Position numbers and translations under genes: made by a program
The notes under the pieces: generated by a model
The model's database searches: none
What the model saw: only the letters and a program-made list of their open reading frames with translations
What the model was told of the DNA's origin: nothing
Source: Apostichopus japonicus
Lineage: Eukaryota; Echinodermata; Holothuroidea; Aspidochirotida; Stichopodidae
DNA length: 30,000 nt
Direction: 5' to 3'
Assembly (NCBI RefSeq): GCF_037975245.1
Contig: NW_027288851.1
Span: 1 to 30,000, forward strand
Part shown: one piece after another, positions 1 through 12,220 of the stretch
Layout: every line of letters starts with the position of its first letter
Numbering within the stretch: position 1 is the stretch's first letter

Positions 1-1336
1 CCTTGATATGAATTCACCGATTGACCGCGGTTATCTGTACAGTAAAATTTTTATTCGCATTGTAGGACTTAAGATTATATGAGTACAAGTGTAGCTTGTG
101 GGGTACAGAACTTTAATGTGATATAAATGTACCTTAATGCATCTAAGTGGAAGCCTTAAGTAGATGCCTTCATTGCTATGAGTAGCCAACAATATTTTTT
201 ACAGTGCTTAATATACTGGATAATAAATATTAACTTGTTGATACTATACTCTGGTCATGTGGTATGAGTGCCAGGATACCTTGTGGGGTACAGACAGTTA
301 AATTACAATTTGTAGTACTGTACTCTGTTCATGTGGTATGAGTGCCAGGATACCTTGTGGGGTACAGACAGTTAAATTACAATTTGTCTCTCAAGAACTT
401 AATAAGAACTAAAGCCATCTACTGTACGTAGCAAACAATGAAAATTCTTCAATATAAATTCATCTAATTGACAGCGATAATCTATACACAAAAAAATACT
501 TATTATTCGCATTGTAGGACCTAACATTATATGAGTACCAGTGTAGCTTGTGGGGTACAGAACTTAAATGTGATATAAATACACCCTAATGCATCTAAGT
601 GGCAGACTAAAGTAGATGCGTTTGAACATTGCTATTAGAAGCCAACAATAACTTTGACCTTGGTTTTTTTATACTGGAATATGAAAATTCACCTATTGAT
701 ACTGTATTCTGGTAATGTGGTATGAGTGCCAGGATACCTTGTGGGGTACAGACAGTTAAATTACAATTTGTAGTACTGTACTCTGGTCATGTGGTATGAG
801 TGCCAGGATACCTTGTGGGGTACAGACAGTTAAATTACAATTTGTAGTACTGTACTCTGTTCATGTGGTATGAGTGCCAGGATACCTTGTGGGGTACAGA
901 CAGTTAAATTACAATTTGTCTCTCAAGAACTTAATAAGAACTAAAGCCATCTACTGTACGTAGCAAACAATGAAAATTCTTCAATATAAATTCATCTAAT
1001 TGACAGCGATAATCTATACACAAAAAAATACTTATTATTCGCATTGTAGGACCTAATATTATATGAGTTCCAGTGTAGCTTGTGGGGTACAGAACTTAAA
1101 TGTGATATAAATACACCTTAATGCATCTAAGTGGCAGCCTAAATTTAGATGCCTTCATTGCTATTAGAAGCCAACAATAACTTTGACCTTGGTTTTATAC
1201 TGGAATATGAAAATTCACCTATTGATACTGTGTTCTGGTAATGTGGTATGAGTACCAGGATACCTTGTGGGGTACAGACATTTAAATTAAAATTTGTCTC
1301 TCAAGAACTTAACAAGAACTAAATCCTTCTACCTAG
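1..1336. repeat. Satellite block: three units with sub-repeat expansion
   Basis: Units at 1-431 (a 446-bp type missing its first 15 bases), 432-963 (532 bp) and 964-1336 (373 bp). The first matches the 446-bp units at 1337 and 2159 almost base for base. The middle unit is the longest in the array because its second box is present three times. It shows that the 446+376 dimer seen downstream also existed here, but with a length-changed partner. Confidence 0.9.
700..921. repeat. Three tandem copies of the 74-bp sub-repeat
   Basis: The motif TACTGTA begins copies at 700, 774 and 848, an exact 74-bp period. Each copy contains one full second box and the tail CAGTTAAATTACAATTTGT. Copies differ at a few bases (for example GGTAATG, GGTCATG, GTTCATG). 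Elsewhere in the array the same segment occurs once or twice per unit, so copy number changes independently of the unit. Confidence 0.93.
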
Positions 1337-2980
1337 CAAACAATGGATATTCCTTGATATGAATTCACCGATTGACCGCGGTTATCTGTACAGTCAAATT
1401 TTTATTCGCATTGTAGGACTTAAGATTATATGAGTACAAGTGTAGCTTGTGGGGTACAGAACTTTAATGTGATATAAATGTACCTTAATGCATCTAAGTG
1501 GAAGCCTTAAGTAGATGCCTTCATTGCTATGAGTAGCCAACAATATTTTTTACAGTGCTTAATATACTGGATAATAAATATTAACTTGTTGATACTATAC
1601 TCTGGTCATGTGGTATGAGTGCCAGGATACCTTGTGGGGTACAGACAGTTAAATTACAATTTGTAGTACTGTACTCTGTTCATGTGGTATGAGTGCCAGG
1701 ATACCTTGTGGGGTACAGACAGTTAAATTACAATTTGTCTCTCAAGAACTTAATAAGAACTAAAGCCATCTACTGTACGTAGCAAACAATGAAAATTCTT
1801 CAATATAAATTCATCTAATTGACAGCGATAATCTATACACAAAAAAATACTTATTATTCGCATTGTAGGACCTAATATTATATGAGTACCAGTGTAGCTT
1901 GTGGGGTACAGAACTTAAATGTGATATAAATACACCTTAATGCATCTAAGTGGCAGCCTAAAGTAGATGCCTTTGAACATTGCTATTAGAAGCCTACAAT
2001 AACCTTGACCTTGGTTTTATACTGGAATATGAAAATTCACCTATTGATACTGTATTCTGGTAATGTGGTATGAGAACCAGGATACCTTGTGGGGTACAGA
2101 CATTTAAATTAAAATTTGTCTCTCAAGAACTTGACAAGCACTAAATCCTTCTACCTAGCAAACAATGGATATTCCTTGATATGAATTCACCGATTGACCG
2201 CGGTTATCTGTACAGTCAAATTTTTATTCGCATTGTAGGACTTAAGATTATATGAGTACAAGTGTAGCTTGTGGGGTACAGAACTTTAATGTGATATAAA
2301 TATACCTTAATGCATCTAAGTGGAAGCCTTAAGTAGATGCCTTCATTGCTATGAGTAGCCAACAATATTTTTTACAGTGCTTAATATACTGGATAATAAA
2401 TATTAACTTGTTGATACTATACTCTGGTCATGTGGTATGAGTGCCAGGATACCTTGTGGGGTACAGACAGTTAAATTACAATTTGTAGTACTGTACTCTG
2501 TTCATGTGGTATGAGTGCCAGGATACCTTGTGGGGTACAGACAGTTAAATTACAATTTGTCTCTCAAGAACTTAATAAGAACTAAAGCCATCTACTGTAC
2601 GTAGCAAACAATGAAAATTCTTCAATATAAATTCATCTAATTGACAGCGATAATCTATACACAAAAAAATACTTATTATTCGCATTGTAGGACCTAATAT
2701 TATATGAGTACCAGTGTAGCTTGTGGGGTACAGAACTTAAATGTGATATAAATACACCTTAATGCATCTAAGTGGCAGCCTAAAGTAGATGCCTTTGAAC
2801 ATTGCTATTAGAAGCCAACAATAACCTTGACCTTGGTTTTATACTGGAATATGAAAATTCACCTATTGATACTGTATTCTGGTAATGTGGTATGAGTACC
2901 AGGATACCTTGTGGGGTACAGACATTTAAATTAAAATTTGTCTCTCAAGAACTTAACAAGAACTAAATCCTTCTACCTAG
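1337..2980. repeat. Two copies of an 822-bp higher-order dimer
   Basis: Unit starts at 1337, 1783, 2159, 2605 and 2981 give lengths 446, 376, 446, 376. The 446-bp unit begins with the CACCGATTGACCGCGG variant and has two second boxes. The 376-bp unit begins with the TCATCTAATTGACAGCG variant and has the TTTGAACATTGC insertion. The two dimers have equal length and differ at few positions by eye, which indicates recent duplication as a pair. Confidence 0.92.
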
Positions 2981-5664
2981 CAAACAATGGATATTCCTTG
3001 ATATGAATTCACCGATTGACCGCGGTTATCTGTACAGTCAAATTTTTATTCGCATTGTAGGACTTAAGATTATATGAGTACAAGTGTAGCTTGTGGGGTA
3101 CAGAACTTTAATGTGATTTAAATATACCTTAATGCATCTAAGTGGAAGCCTTAAGTAGATGCCTTCATTGCTATGAGTAGCCTACAATAACTTTGACAGT
3201 GCTTTATATACAGGATAATGAAAATTCACCTATTGATGCTGTATTCTGGTCATGTGGTATGAGTGCCAGGATACCTTGTGGGGTACAGACAGTTAAATTA
3301 CAATTACAATATGTCTCTCAAGAACTTGATTAGAACTAGATCCATCTACCTAGCAAACAATGAAAACTCTTCAATATAAATTCATCTAATTGACAGCAAT
3401 AATCTATACAGAATAAAACTTATCATTCGCATTGTAGGACCTAATATTATATGAGTACCAGTGTAGCTTGTGGGGTACAGAACTTAAATGTGATATAAAT
3501 ATACCTTAATGCATCTAAGTGACAGCTAGAGTAGATGCCTCCATTGCTATTAGAAGCCAAACAATAACTTTGACCCTGGTTTTATACTGGAATATGAAAA
3601 TTCACCTATTGATGTTGTATTCTGGTCATGTTGTATGAGTGCCAGGATACCTTGTGGGGTACAGACAGTTAAATTACAATTTGTCGTACTGTACTCTGGT
3701 CATGTGGTATGAGTGCCAGGATACCTTGTGGGGTACAGACAGTTAAATTACAATTTGTCTCTCAAGAACTTAATAAGAACTAAAGCCATCTACTGTACGT
3801 AGCAAACAATGAAAATTCTTCAATATAAATTCATCTAATTGACAGCGATAATCTATACACAAAAAAATACTTATTATTCGCATTGTAGGACCTAATATTA
3901 TATGAGTACCAGTGTAGCTTGTGGGGTACAGAACTTAAATGTGATATAAATACACCTTAATGCATCTAAGTGGCAGCCTAAAGTAGATGCCTTTGAACAT
4001 TGCTATTAGAAGCCAACAATAATTTTGACCTTCGTTTTATACTGGAATATGAAAATTCACCTATTGATACTGTATTCTGGTAATGTGGTATGAGTACCAG
4101 GATACCTTGTGGGGTACAGACAATTTTATTAAATTAAAATTTGTCTCTCAAGAACTTAACAAGAACTAAATCCTTCTACCTAGCAAACAATGGATATTCC
4201 TTGATATGAATTCACCGATTGACCGCGGTTATCTGTACAGTCAAATTTTTATTCGCATTGTAGGACTTAAGATTATATGAGTACAAGTGTAGCTTGTGGG
4301 GTACAGAACTTTAATGTGATATAAATATACCTTAATGCATCTAAGTGGAAGCCTTAAGTAGATGCCTTCATTGCTATGAGTAGCCAACAATATTATTTAC
4401 AGTGCTTAATATACTGGATAATAAATATTAACTTGTTGATACTATACTCTGGTCATGTGGTATGAGTGCCAGGATACCTTGTGGGGTACAGACAGTTAAA
4501 TTACAATTTGTCTCTCAAGAACTTAACAAGAACTAAATCCTTCTACCTAACAAACAATGGAAATCCTTCAATATGAATTCAAAGAATTTACCATGGATAT
4601 CTGTATAGTAAATTGATAATTTGCATCATAGGACTTAAGATTATATGAGTACCAGTGTAGCTTGTGGGGTACAGAACTTTGATGTGATATAAATATTCCT
4701 TAATGCATCTAAGTGGCAGCCTAAAGTAGATGCCTTCATTGCTATTAGAAGCAAAAAAATAACTTTGACCTTGGTTTTATACTGGAATATGAAAATTCAC
4801 CTATTGATACTGTGTTCTGGTAATGTGGTATGAGTACCAGGATACCTTGTGGGGTACAGACATTTAAATTAAAATTTGTCTCTCAAGAACTTAACAAGAA
4901 CTAAATCCTTCTACCTAGCAAACAATGGATATTCCTTGATATGAATTCATTGATTGACCGTGGTATTAGGTACAGTAAAATTTTTATTCGCATTGTAGGA
5001 CTTAAGATTATATGAGTACAAGTGTAGCTTGTGGGGTACAGAACTTAAATGTCATATAAACATACCTTAATGCATCTAAATGGCAGCCTAAAGTAGATGT
5101 CTTCATTGCTATGAGTAGCCAACGATATTTTTTGCAGTGCTTTATATGCTGGATAATAAATATTAACTTGTTGATACTGTACTCTGGTCATGTGGTATGA
5201 GTGCCAGGATACCTTGTGGGGTACAGACAGTTAAATTACAATTTGTCTTTCAAGAACCTAAAAAGAACTAAATCCATCTACCTATATAGCAAACAATGAA
5301 AATTCTTCAATATAAATTCATCTCATTGACAGCGATAATCCATACAGAAAAATAGTTATCATTCGCATTGTAGGACCTAATATTATATGAGTACCAGTGA
5401 AGCTTGTGGGGTACAAAACTTAAATGTGATAAAAATACACCTTAATGCATCTAAGTGGCAGCTAGAGTAGATGCCTCCATTGCTATTAGAAGCCAAACAA
5501 TAACTTTGACCCTGGTTTTACACTGGAATATGAAAATTCACCTATTGATGCTGTATTCTGGTCATGTTTTATGGGTTCCAGGATACCTTGTGGGGTACAG
5601 ACAGTTATATTAAATTAAAATTTGTCTCTCAAAAACTTAACAAGAGCTAAATCCTTCTACCTAG
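2981..5664. repeat. Satellite block of mixed unit types
   Basis: Units start at 2981, 3354, 3803, 4184, 4551, 4919 and 5290 (373, 449, 381, 367, 368, 371 and 375 bp). The unit at 4551 introduces the variant with AAAGAATTTACCATGG. The unit at 4919 introduces the TTGATTGACCGTGG variant. The order of types from 2981 to about 4918 recurs, with length changes, at 15992-17850. Confidence 0.88.
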
Positions 5665-5970
5665 CCAAAAATATACCTTAATGCATCTCTGCGGCAGTCT
5701 AAAGTAGATGCCTACAGTGCTATGAGTAGCCAACAATATTTTTTACAGTGCTTTATATGCCGCATAATAAATATTAACTTGTTGATACTGTACTCTGGTC
5801 ATGTTGTATGAGTGCCAGGATACCTTGTGGGGTACAGACAGTTAAATTACAATTTGTAGTACTGTACTCTGGTCATGTGGTATGAGTGCCAGGATACCTT
5901 GCGGGGTACAGACAGTTAAATTACAATATGTCTCTCAATAACTTAATCAGAACTAAATCCATCTACTTAG
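5665..5970. repeat. Truncated satellite unit (first of seven), 306 bp
   Basis: The unit lacks the anchor-to-first-box part (about 135 bp): the preceding unit end CTACCTAGCC runs straight into AAAAATATACCTTAATGC. It keeps the second box, here in two 74-bp copies. The same junction recurs at 7234, 9388, 11989, 14590, 21112 and 22255. Confidence 0.9.
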
Positions 5971-6861
5971 CAAACAATGAAAATTCTTCAATATAAATTC
6001 ATCTCATTCACAGCGATAATCTATACACAGAAAAATACTTATCATTCGCATTGTAGGACCTAATATTATATTAGTATCAGTGTAGCTTGTGGGGTACAGA
6101 ACTTAAATGTGATATCAATACATCTAATTGGCAGCTAGAGTAGATGCCTCCATTGCTATTAGAAGCCAAACAATAACTTTGACCCTGGTTTTATACTGGA
6201 ATATGAAAATTCACCTATTGATGTTGTATTCTGGTCATGTTGTATGAGTGCCAGGATACCTTGTGGGGTACAGACAGTTAAATTACAATTTGTAGTACTG
6301 TACTCTGTTCATGTGGTATGAGTGCCAGGATGCCTTGTGGGGTACAGACAGTTAAATTACAATTTGTCGTACTGTACTCTGGTCATGTGGTATGAGTGCT
6401 AGGATACCTTGTGGGGTACAGACAGTTCAATAACAATTTGTCTCTCAAGAACTTAATAAGAACTAAATCCATCTACCTAGCAAACAATGAAAATTCTTCA
6501 ATATAAATTCAACTAATTGACAGCGATAATCTATACACAAAAAAATACTTATTATTCGCATTGTAGGACCTACTATTATATGAGTACCAGTGTAGCTTGT
6601 GGGGTACAGAACTTAAATGTGATATAAATACACCTTAATGCATCTAAGTGGCAGCCTAAAGTAGATGCCTTTGAACATTGCTATTAGAAGCCAACAATAA
6701 TTTTGACCTTCGTTTTATACTGGAATATGAAAATTCACCTATTGATACTGTATTCTGGTAATGTGGTATGAGTACCAGGATACCTTGTGGGGTACAGACA
6801 ATTTTATTAAATTAAAATTTGTCTCTCAAGAACTTAACAAGAACTAAATCCTTCTACCTAG
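5971..6861. repeat. Two satellite units of 510 and 381 bp
   Basis: The unit at 5971 carries three 74-bp sub-repeats. The unit at 6481 is the 381-bp type with TTTTGACCTTCG and the CAATTTTATTAAATT tail. The same type occurs at 3803, 10409, 13010 and 15611. Confidence 0.88.
6222..6443. repeat. Three tandem copies of the 74-bp sub-repeat
   Basis: Copies begin near 6222, 6296 and 6370, exactly 74 bp apart. The middle copy has GATGCCTTG in place of GATACCTTG. This is the second place in the array with three copies, in a different unit type from the one at 700, so the expansions are probably independent. Confidence 0.9.
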
Positions 6862-7233
6862 CAAACAATGGATATTCCTTGATATGAATTCACCGATTGA
6901 CCGCGGTTATCTGTACAGTCAAATTTTTATTCGCATTGTAGGACTTAAGATTATATGAGTACCAGTGTAGCTTGTGGGGTACAGAACTTTAATGTGATAT
7001 AAATATACCTTAATGCATCTAAGTGGAAGCCTTAAGTAGATGCCTTCATTGCTATGAGCAGCCAACAATATTTTTGACAGTGCTTTATATACTGGATAAT
7101 AAATATTAACTTGTTGATACTATACTCTGGTCATGTGGTATGAGTGCCAGGACACCTTGTGGGGTACAGACAATTTTATTAAATTAAAATTTGTCTCTCA
7201 AGAACTTAACAAGAGCTAAATGCTTCTACCTAG

Positions 7234-7465
7234 CCAAAAATATACCTTAATGCATCTATACAGGCAGCCTTGAGTAGATGCCTTCAGTACTATGAGTAGC
7301 CAACAATAACTTTGACAGTGCTTTATATACCGATAATAAATATTAACTTGTTGATACTGTACTCTGGTCATGTGGTATGAGTGCCAGGATACCTTGTGGG
7401 GTACAGACAGTTAAATTACAATTTGTCTCTCAAGAACTTAACAAGAACTAAATCCTTCTACCTAA
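7234..7465. repeat. Truncated satellite unit, 232 bp
   Basis: Same TAGCC/AAAAATATACC junction as the unit at 5665, with a single second box. It is followed directly by an AAAGAATTTACC-type unit. Confidence 0.88.
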
Positions 7466-8938
7466 CAAACAATGGAAATCCTTCAATATGAATTCAAAGA
7501 ATTTACCATGGATATCTGTATAGTAAATTGATAATTTGCATCATAGGACTTAAGATTATATGAGTACCAGTGTAGCTTGTGGGGTACAGAACTTTGATGT
7601 GATATAAATATACCTTAATGCATCTAAGTGGCAGCCTAAATTAGATGCCTTCATTGCTATTAGAAGCCAACAATAACTTTGACCTTGGTTTTATACTGGA
7701 ATATGAAAATTCACCTATTGATACTGTATTCTGGTAATGTGGTATGAGTACCAGGATACCTTGTGGGGTACAGACATTTAAATTAAAATTTGTCTCTCAA
7801 GAACTTAACAAGAACTAAATCCTTCTACCTAGCAAACAATGGATATTCCTTGATATGAATTCATTGATTGACCGTGGTATTAGGTACAGTAAAATTTTTA
7901 TTCGCATTGTAGGACTTAAGATTATATGAGTACAAGTGTAGCTTGTGGGGTACAGAACTTACATGACATATAAACATACCTTAATGCATCTAAATGGCAG
8001 CCTAAAGTAGATGCCTTCATTGCTATGAGTAGCCAACAATATATTTTACAGTGCTTTATATACTGGATAATAAATATTAACTTGTTGATACTGTACTCTG
8101 GTCATGTGGTATGAGTGCCAGGATACCTTGTGGGGTACAGACAAGTAAAATTACAATTTGTCTCTCAAGAACTTAACAAGAACTAAATCCTTCTACCTAA
8201 CAAACAATGGAAATCCTTCAATATGAATTCAAAGAGTTTACCATGGATATCTGTATAGTAAATTGATAATTTGCATCATAGGACTTAAGATTATATGAGT
8301 ACCAGTGTAGCTTGTGGGGTACAGAACTTTGATGTGATATAAATATACCTTAATGCATCTAAGTGGCAGCCTAAAGTAGATGCCTTCATTGCTATTAGAA
8401 GCCAACAATAACTTTGACCTTGGTTTTATACTGGAATATGAAAATTCACCTATTGATACTGTATTCTGGTAATGTGGTATGAGTGCCAGGATACCTTGTG
8501 GGGTACAGACAGTTAAATTAAAATTTGTCTCTCAAGAACTTAACAAGAACTAAATCCTTCTACCTAGCAAACAATGGATATTCCTTGATATGAATTCATT
8601 GATTGACCGTGGTATTAGGTACAGTAAAATTTTTATTCGCATTGTAGGACTTAAGATTATATGAGTACAAGTGTAGCTTGTGGGGTACAGAACTTAAATG
8701 TCATATAAACATACCTTAATGCATCTAAATGGCAGCCTAAAGTAGATGTCTTCATTGCTATGAGTAGCCAACAATATTTTTTGCAGTGCTTTATATGCTG
8801 GATAATAAATATTAACTTGTTGATACTGTACTCTGGTCATGTGGTATGAGTGCCAGGATACCTTGTGGGGTACAGACAGTTAAATTACAATTTGTCCTAC
8901 TGTACTCTGGTCATGTGGTATGAGTGCCAGGATACCTT
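7466..8938. repeat. Two copies of a 735-bp dimer
   Basis: Units start at 7466 (367 bp, AAAGAATTTACC type), 7833 (368 bp, TTGATTGACCGTGG type), 8201 (367 bp, first type again) and 8568 (445 bp, second type with one extra 74-bp sub-repeat). The alternation shows a tandem duplication of the pair. The same pair occurs once at 4551-5289. Confidence 0.87.
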
Positions 8939-9387
8939 GTGGGGTACAGACAGTTAAATTACAATTTGTCTTTCAAGAACCTAAAAAGAACTAAATCCAT
9001 CTACCTATATAGCAAACAATGAAAATTCTTCAATATAAATTCATCTCATTGACAGCGATAATCTATACAGAAAAATAATTATCATTTGCATTGTAGGACC
9101 TAATATTATATGAGTACCAGTGTAGCTTGTGGGGTACAAAACTTAAATGTGATAAAACTACACCTTAATGCATCTAAGTGGCAGCTAGAGTAGATGCCTC
9201 CATTGCTATTAGAAATCAAACAATAACTTTGACCCTGGTTTTATACTGGAATATGAAAATTCACCTATTGATGTTATATTCTGGTCATGTTGTATGAGTG
9301 CCAGGATACCTTGTGGAGAACAGACAGTTAAATTAAATTAAAATTTGTCTCTCAAGAACTTAACAAGAGCTAAATCCTTCTACCTAG

Positions 9388-9619
9388 CCAAAAATATACC
9401 TTAATGCATCTCTGCGGCAGCCTAAAGTAGATGCCTTCATTGCTATGAGTAGCCAACAATAACTTTGACAGTGCTTTATATACTGGATAATGAAAATTCA
9501 CCAATTGATGCTGTATTCTGGTAATGTGGTATGAGTACCAGGATACCTTGTGGGATACAGACAGTTAAATTACAATTTGTCTCTCAAGAACTTAATAAGA
9601 ACTAAATCCATCTACCTAG
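9388..9619. repeat. Truncated satellite unit, 232 bp (second unit of 2,601-bp repeat, copy 1)
   Basis: Has the shared deletion junction, and one second box altered to CTTGTGGGATACAG. The unit before it carries a damaged second box (CTTGTGGAGAACAG). Confidence 0.88.
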
Positions 9620-10001
9620 CAAACAATGGAAATTCTTCAATATAAATTCATCTCATTGACTGCGATAACCTATAGAGAAAAATACTTATCATTCGCATTG
9701 TAGGATCTAATATTATATGAGTACCAGTGTAGCTTATGGGGTACAGAACTTAAATGTGATATAAATATACCTTAATGCCTCTACTGTAAGTGGCAACTTA
9801 AAGGAGATGCCTTCATTGCTATGAGTAGCCTACAAAAACTTTGACAGTGCTTTATATACTGGAAAATAAATATTAACTTGTTGATACTGTACTCTGGTCA
9901 TGTGGTATGAGTGCTAGGATACCTTGTGGGGTACAGACAGTTAAATTACAATTACAATATGTCTCTCAAGAACTTAATTAGAACTAAATCCATCTACCTA
10001 G

Positions 10002-10408
10002 CAAACAATGAAAACTCTTCAATATAAATTCATCTAATTGACAGCGATAATCTATACAGAAAAAAACTTATCATTCGCATTGTAGGACCTAATATTATAT
10101 GAGTACCAGTGTAGCTTGTGGGGTACAGAACTTAAATGTGATATAAATATACCTTAAAAATAATGCATCTAAGTGGAAGCCTTAAGTAGATGCCTTCATT
10201 GCTATGAGTAGCCAACAATATTTTTTACAGTGCTTAATATACTGGATAATAAATATTAACTTGTTGACAGACAGTTAAATTACAATTTGTCGTACTGTAC
10301 TCTGTTCATGTGGTATGAGTGCCAGGATACCTTGTGGGGTACAGACAGTTAAATTACAATTTGTCTGTCAAGAACTTAATAAGAACTAAAGCCATCTACT
10401 GTACGTAG
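10002..10408. repeat. Satellite unit with partly deleted second box, 407 bp
   Basis: Near 10266 the text AACTTGTTGA joins directly to CAGACAGTTAAATT, removing most of one 74-bp sub-repeat including its box. A complete box follows 74 bp later. The identical junction recurs at 12867 and 15468, as expected for copies of one higher-order repeat. Confidence 0.87.
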
Positions 10409-11988
10409 CAAACAATGAAAATTCTTCAATATAAATTCATCTAATTGACAGCGATAATCTATACACAAAAAAATACTTATTATTCGCATTGTAGGACCTA
10501 CTATTATATGAGTACCAGTGTAGCTTGTGGGGTACAGAACTTAAATGTGATATAAATACACCTTAATGCATCTAAGTGGCAGCCTAAAGTAGATGCCTTT
10601 GAACATTGCTATTAGAAGCCAACAATAATTTTGACCTTCGTTTTATACTGGAATATGAAAATTCACCTATTGATACTGTATTCTGGTAATGTGGTATGAG
10701 TACCAGGATACCTTGTGGGGTACAGACAATTTTATTAAATTAAAATTTGTCTCTCAAGAACTTAACAAGAACTAAATCCTTCTACCTAGCAAACAATGGA
10801 TATTCCTTGATATTAATTTACCGATTGACCGCGGTTATCTGTACAGTAAAATTTTTATTCGCATTGTAGGACTTAAGATTATATGAGTACAAGTGTAGCT
10901 TGTGGGGTACAGAACTTTAATGTGATATAAATATACCTTAATGCATCTAAGTGGAAGCCTTAAGTAGATGCCTTCATTGCTATGAGTAGCCTACAATAAC
11001 TTTGACAGTGCTTTATATACAGGATAATGAAAATTCACCTATTGATGCTGTATTCTGGTCATGTGGTATGAGTGCCAGGATACCTTGTGGGGTACAGACA
11101 GTTAAATTACAATTACAATATGTCTCTCAAGAACTTGATTAGAACTAAATCCATCTACCTAGCAAACAATGAAAACTCTTCAATATAAATTCATCTAATT
11201 GACAGCAATAATCTATACAAAAAAATACTTATCATTCGCATTGTAGGACCTAACATTATATGAGTACCAGTGTAGCTTGTGGGGTACAAAACTTAAATGT
11301 CATATAAATATACCTTAAAAACAATGCAACTAAGTGGCAGCCTAAGGTATACGCCTTCATTGCTATGAGTAGCCAACAATATTTTTTGCAGTGCTTTATA
11401 TGCTGGATAATAAATATTAACTTGTTGATACTGTACTCTGGTCATGTGGTATGAGTGCCAGGATACCTTGTGGGGTACAGACAGTTAAATTACAATTTGT
11501 CCTACTGTACTCTGGTCATGTGGTATGAGTGCCAGGATACCTTGTGGGGTACAGACAGTTAAATTACAATTTGTCTTTCAAGAACCTAAAAAGAACTAAA
11601 TCCATCTACCTAGCAAACAATGAAAATTCTTCAATATAAATTTAACTAATTGACAGCGATAATCTATACAGAAAAATAATTATCATTTGCATTGTAGGAC
11701 CTAATATTATATGAGTACCAGTGTAGCTTGTGGGGTACAAAACTTAAATGTGATAAAACTACACCTTAATGCATCTAAGTGGCAGCTAGAGTAGATGCCT
11801 CCATTGCTATTAGAAATCAAACAATAACTTTGACCCTGGTTTTATACTGGAATATGAAAATTCACCTATTGATGTTATATTCTGGTCATGTTGTATGAGT
11901 GCCAGGATACCTTGTGGAGAACAGACAGTTAAATTAAATTAAAATTTGTCTCTCAAGAACTTAACAAGAGCTAAATCCTTCTACCTAG

Positions 11989-12220
11989 CCAAAAATATAC
12001 CTTAATGCATCTCTGCGGCAGCCTAAAGTAGATGCCTTCATTGCTATGAGTAGCCAACAATAACTTTGACAGTGCTTTATATACTGGATAATGAAAATTC
12101 ACCAATTGATGCTGTATTCTGGTAATGTGGTATGAGTACCAGGATACCTTGTGGGATACAGACAGTTAAATTACAATTTGTCTCTCAAGAACTTAATAAG
12201 AACTAAATCCATCTACCTAG
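11989..12220. repeat. Truncated satellite unit, 232 bp (copy 2)
   Basis: Counterpart, 2,601 bp downstream, of the unit at 9388. Same junction and same CTTGTGGGATACAG box. Confidence 0.88.
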
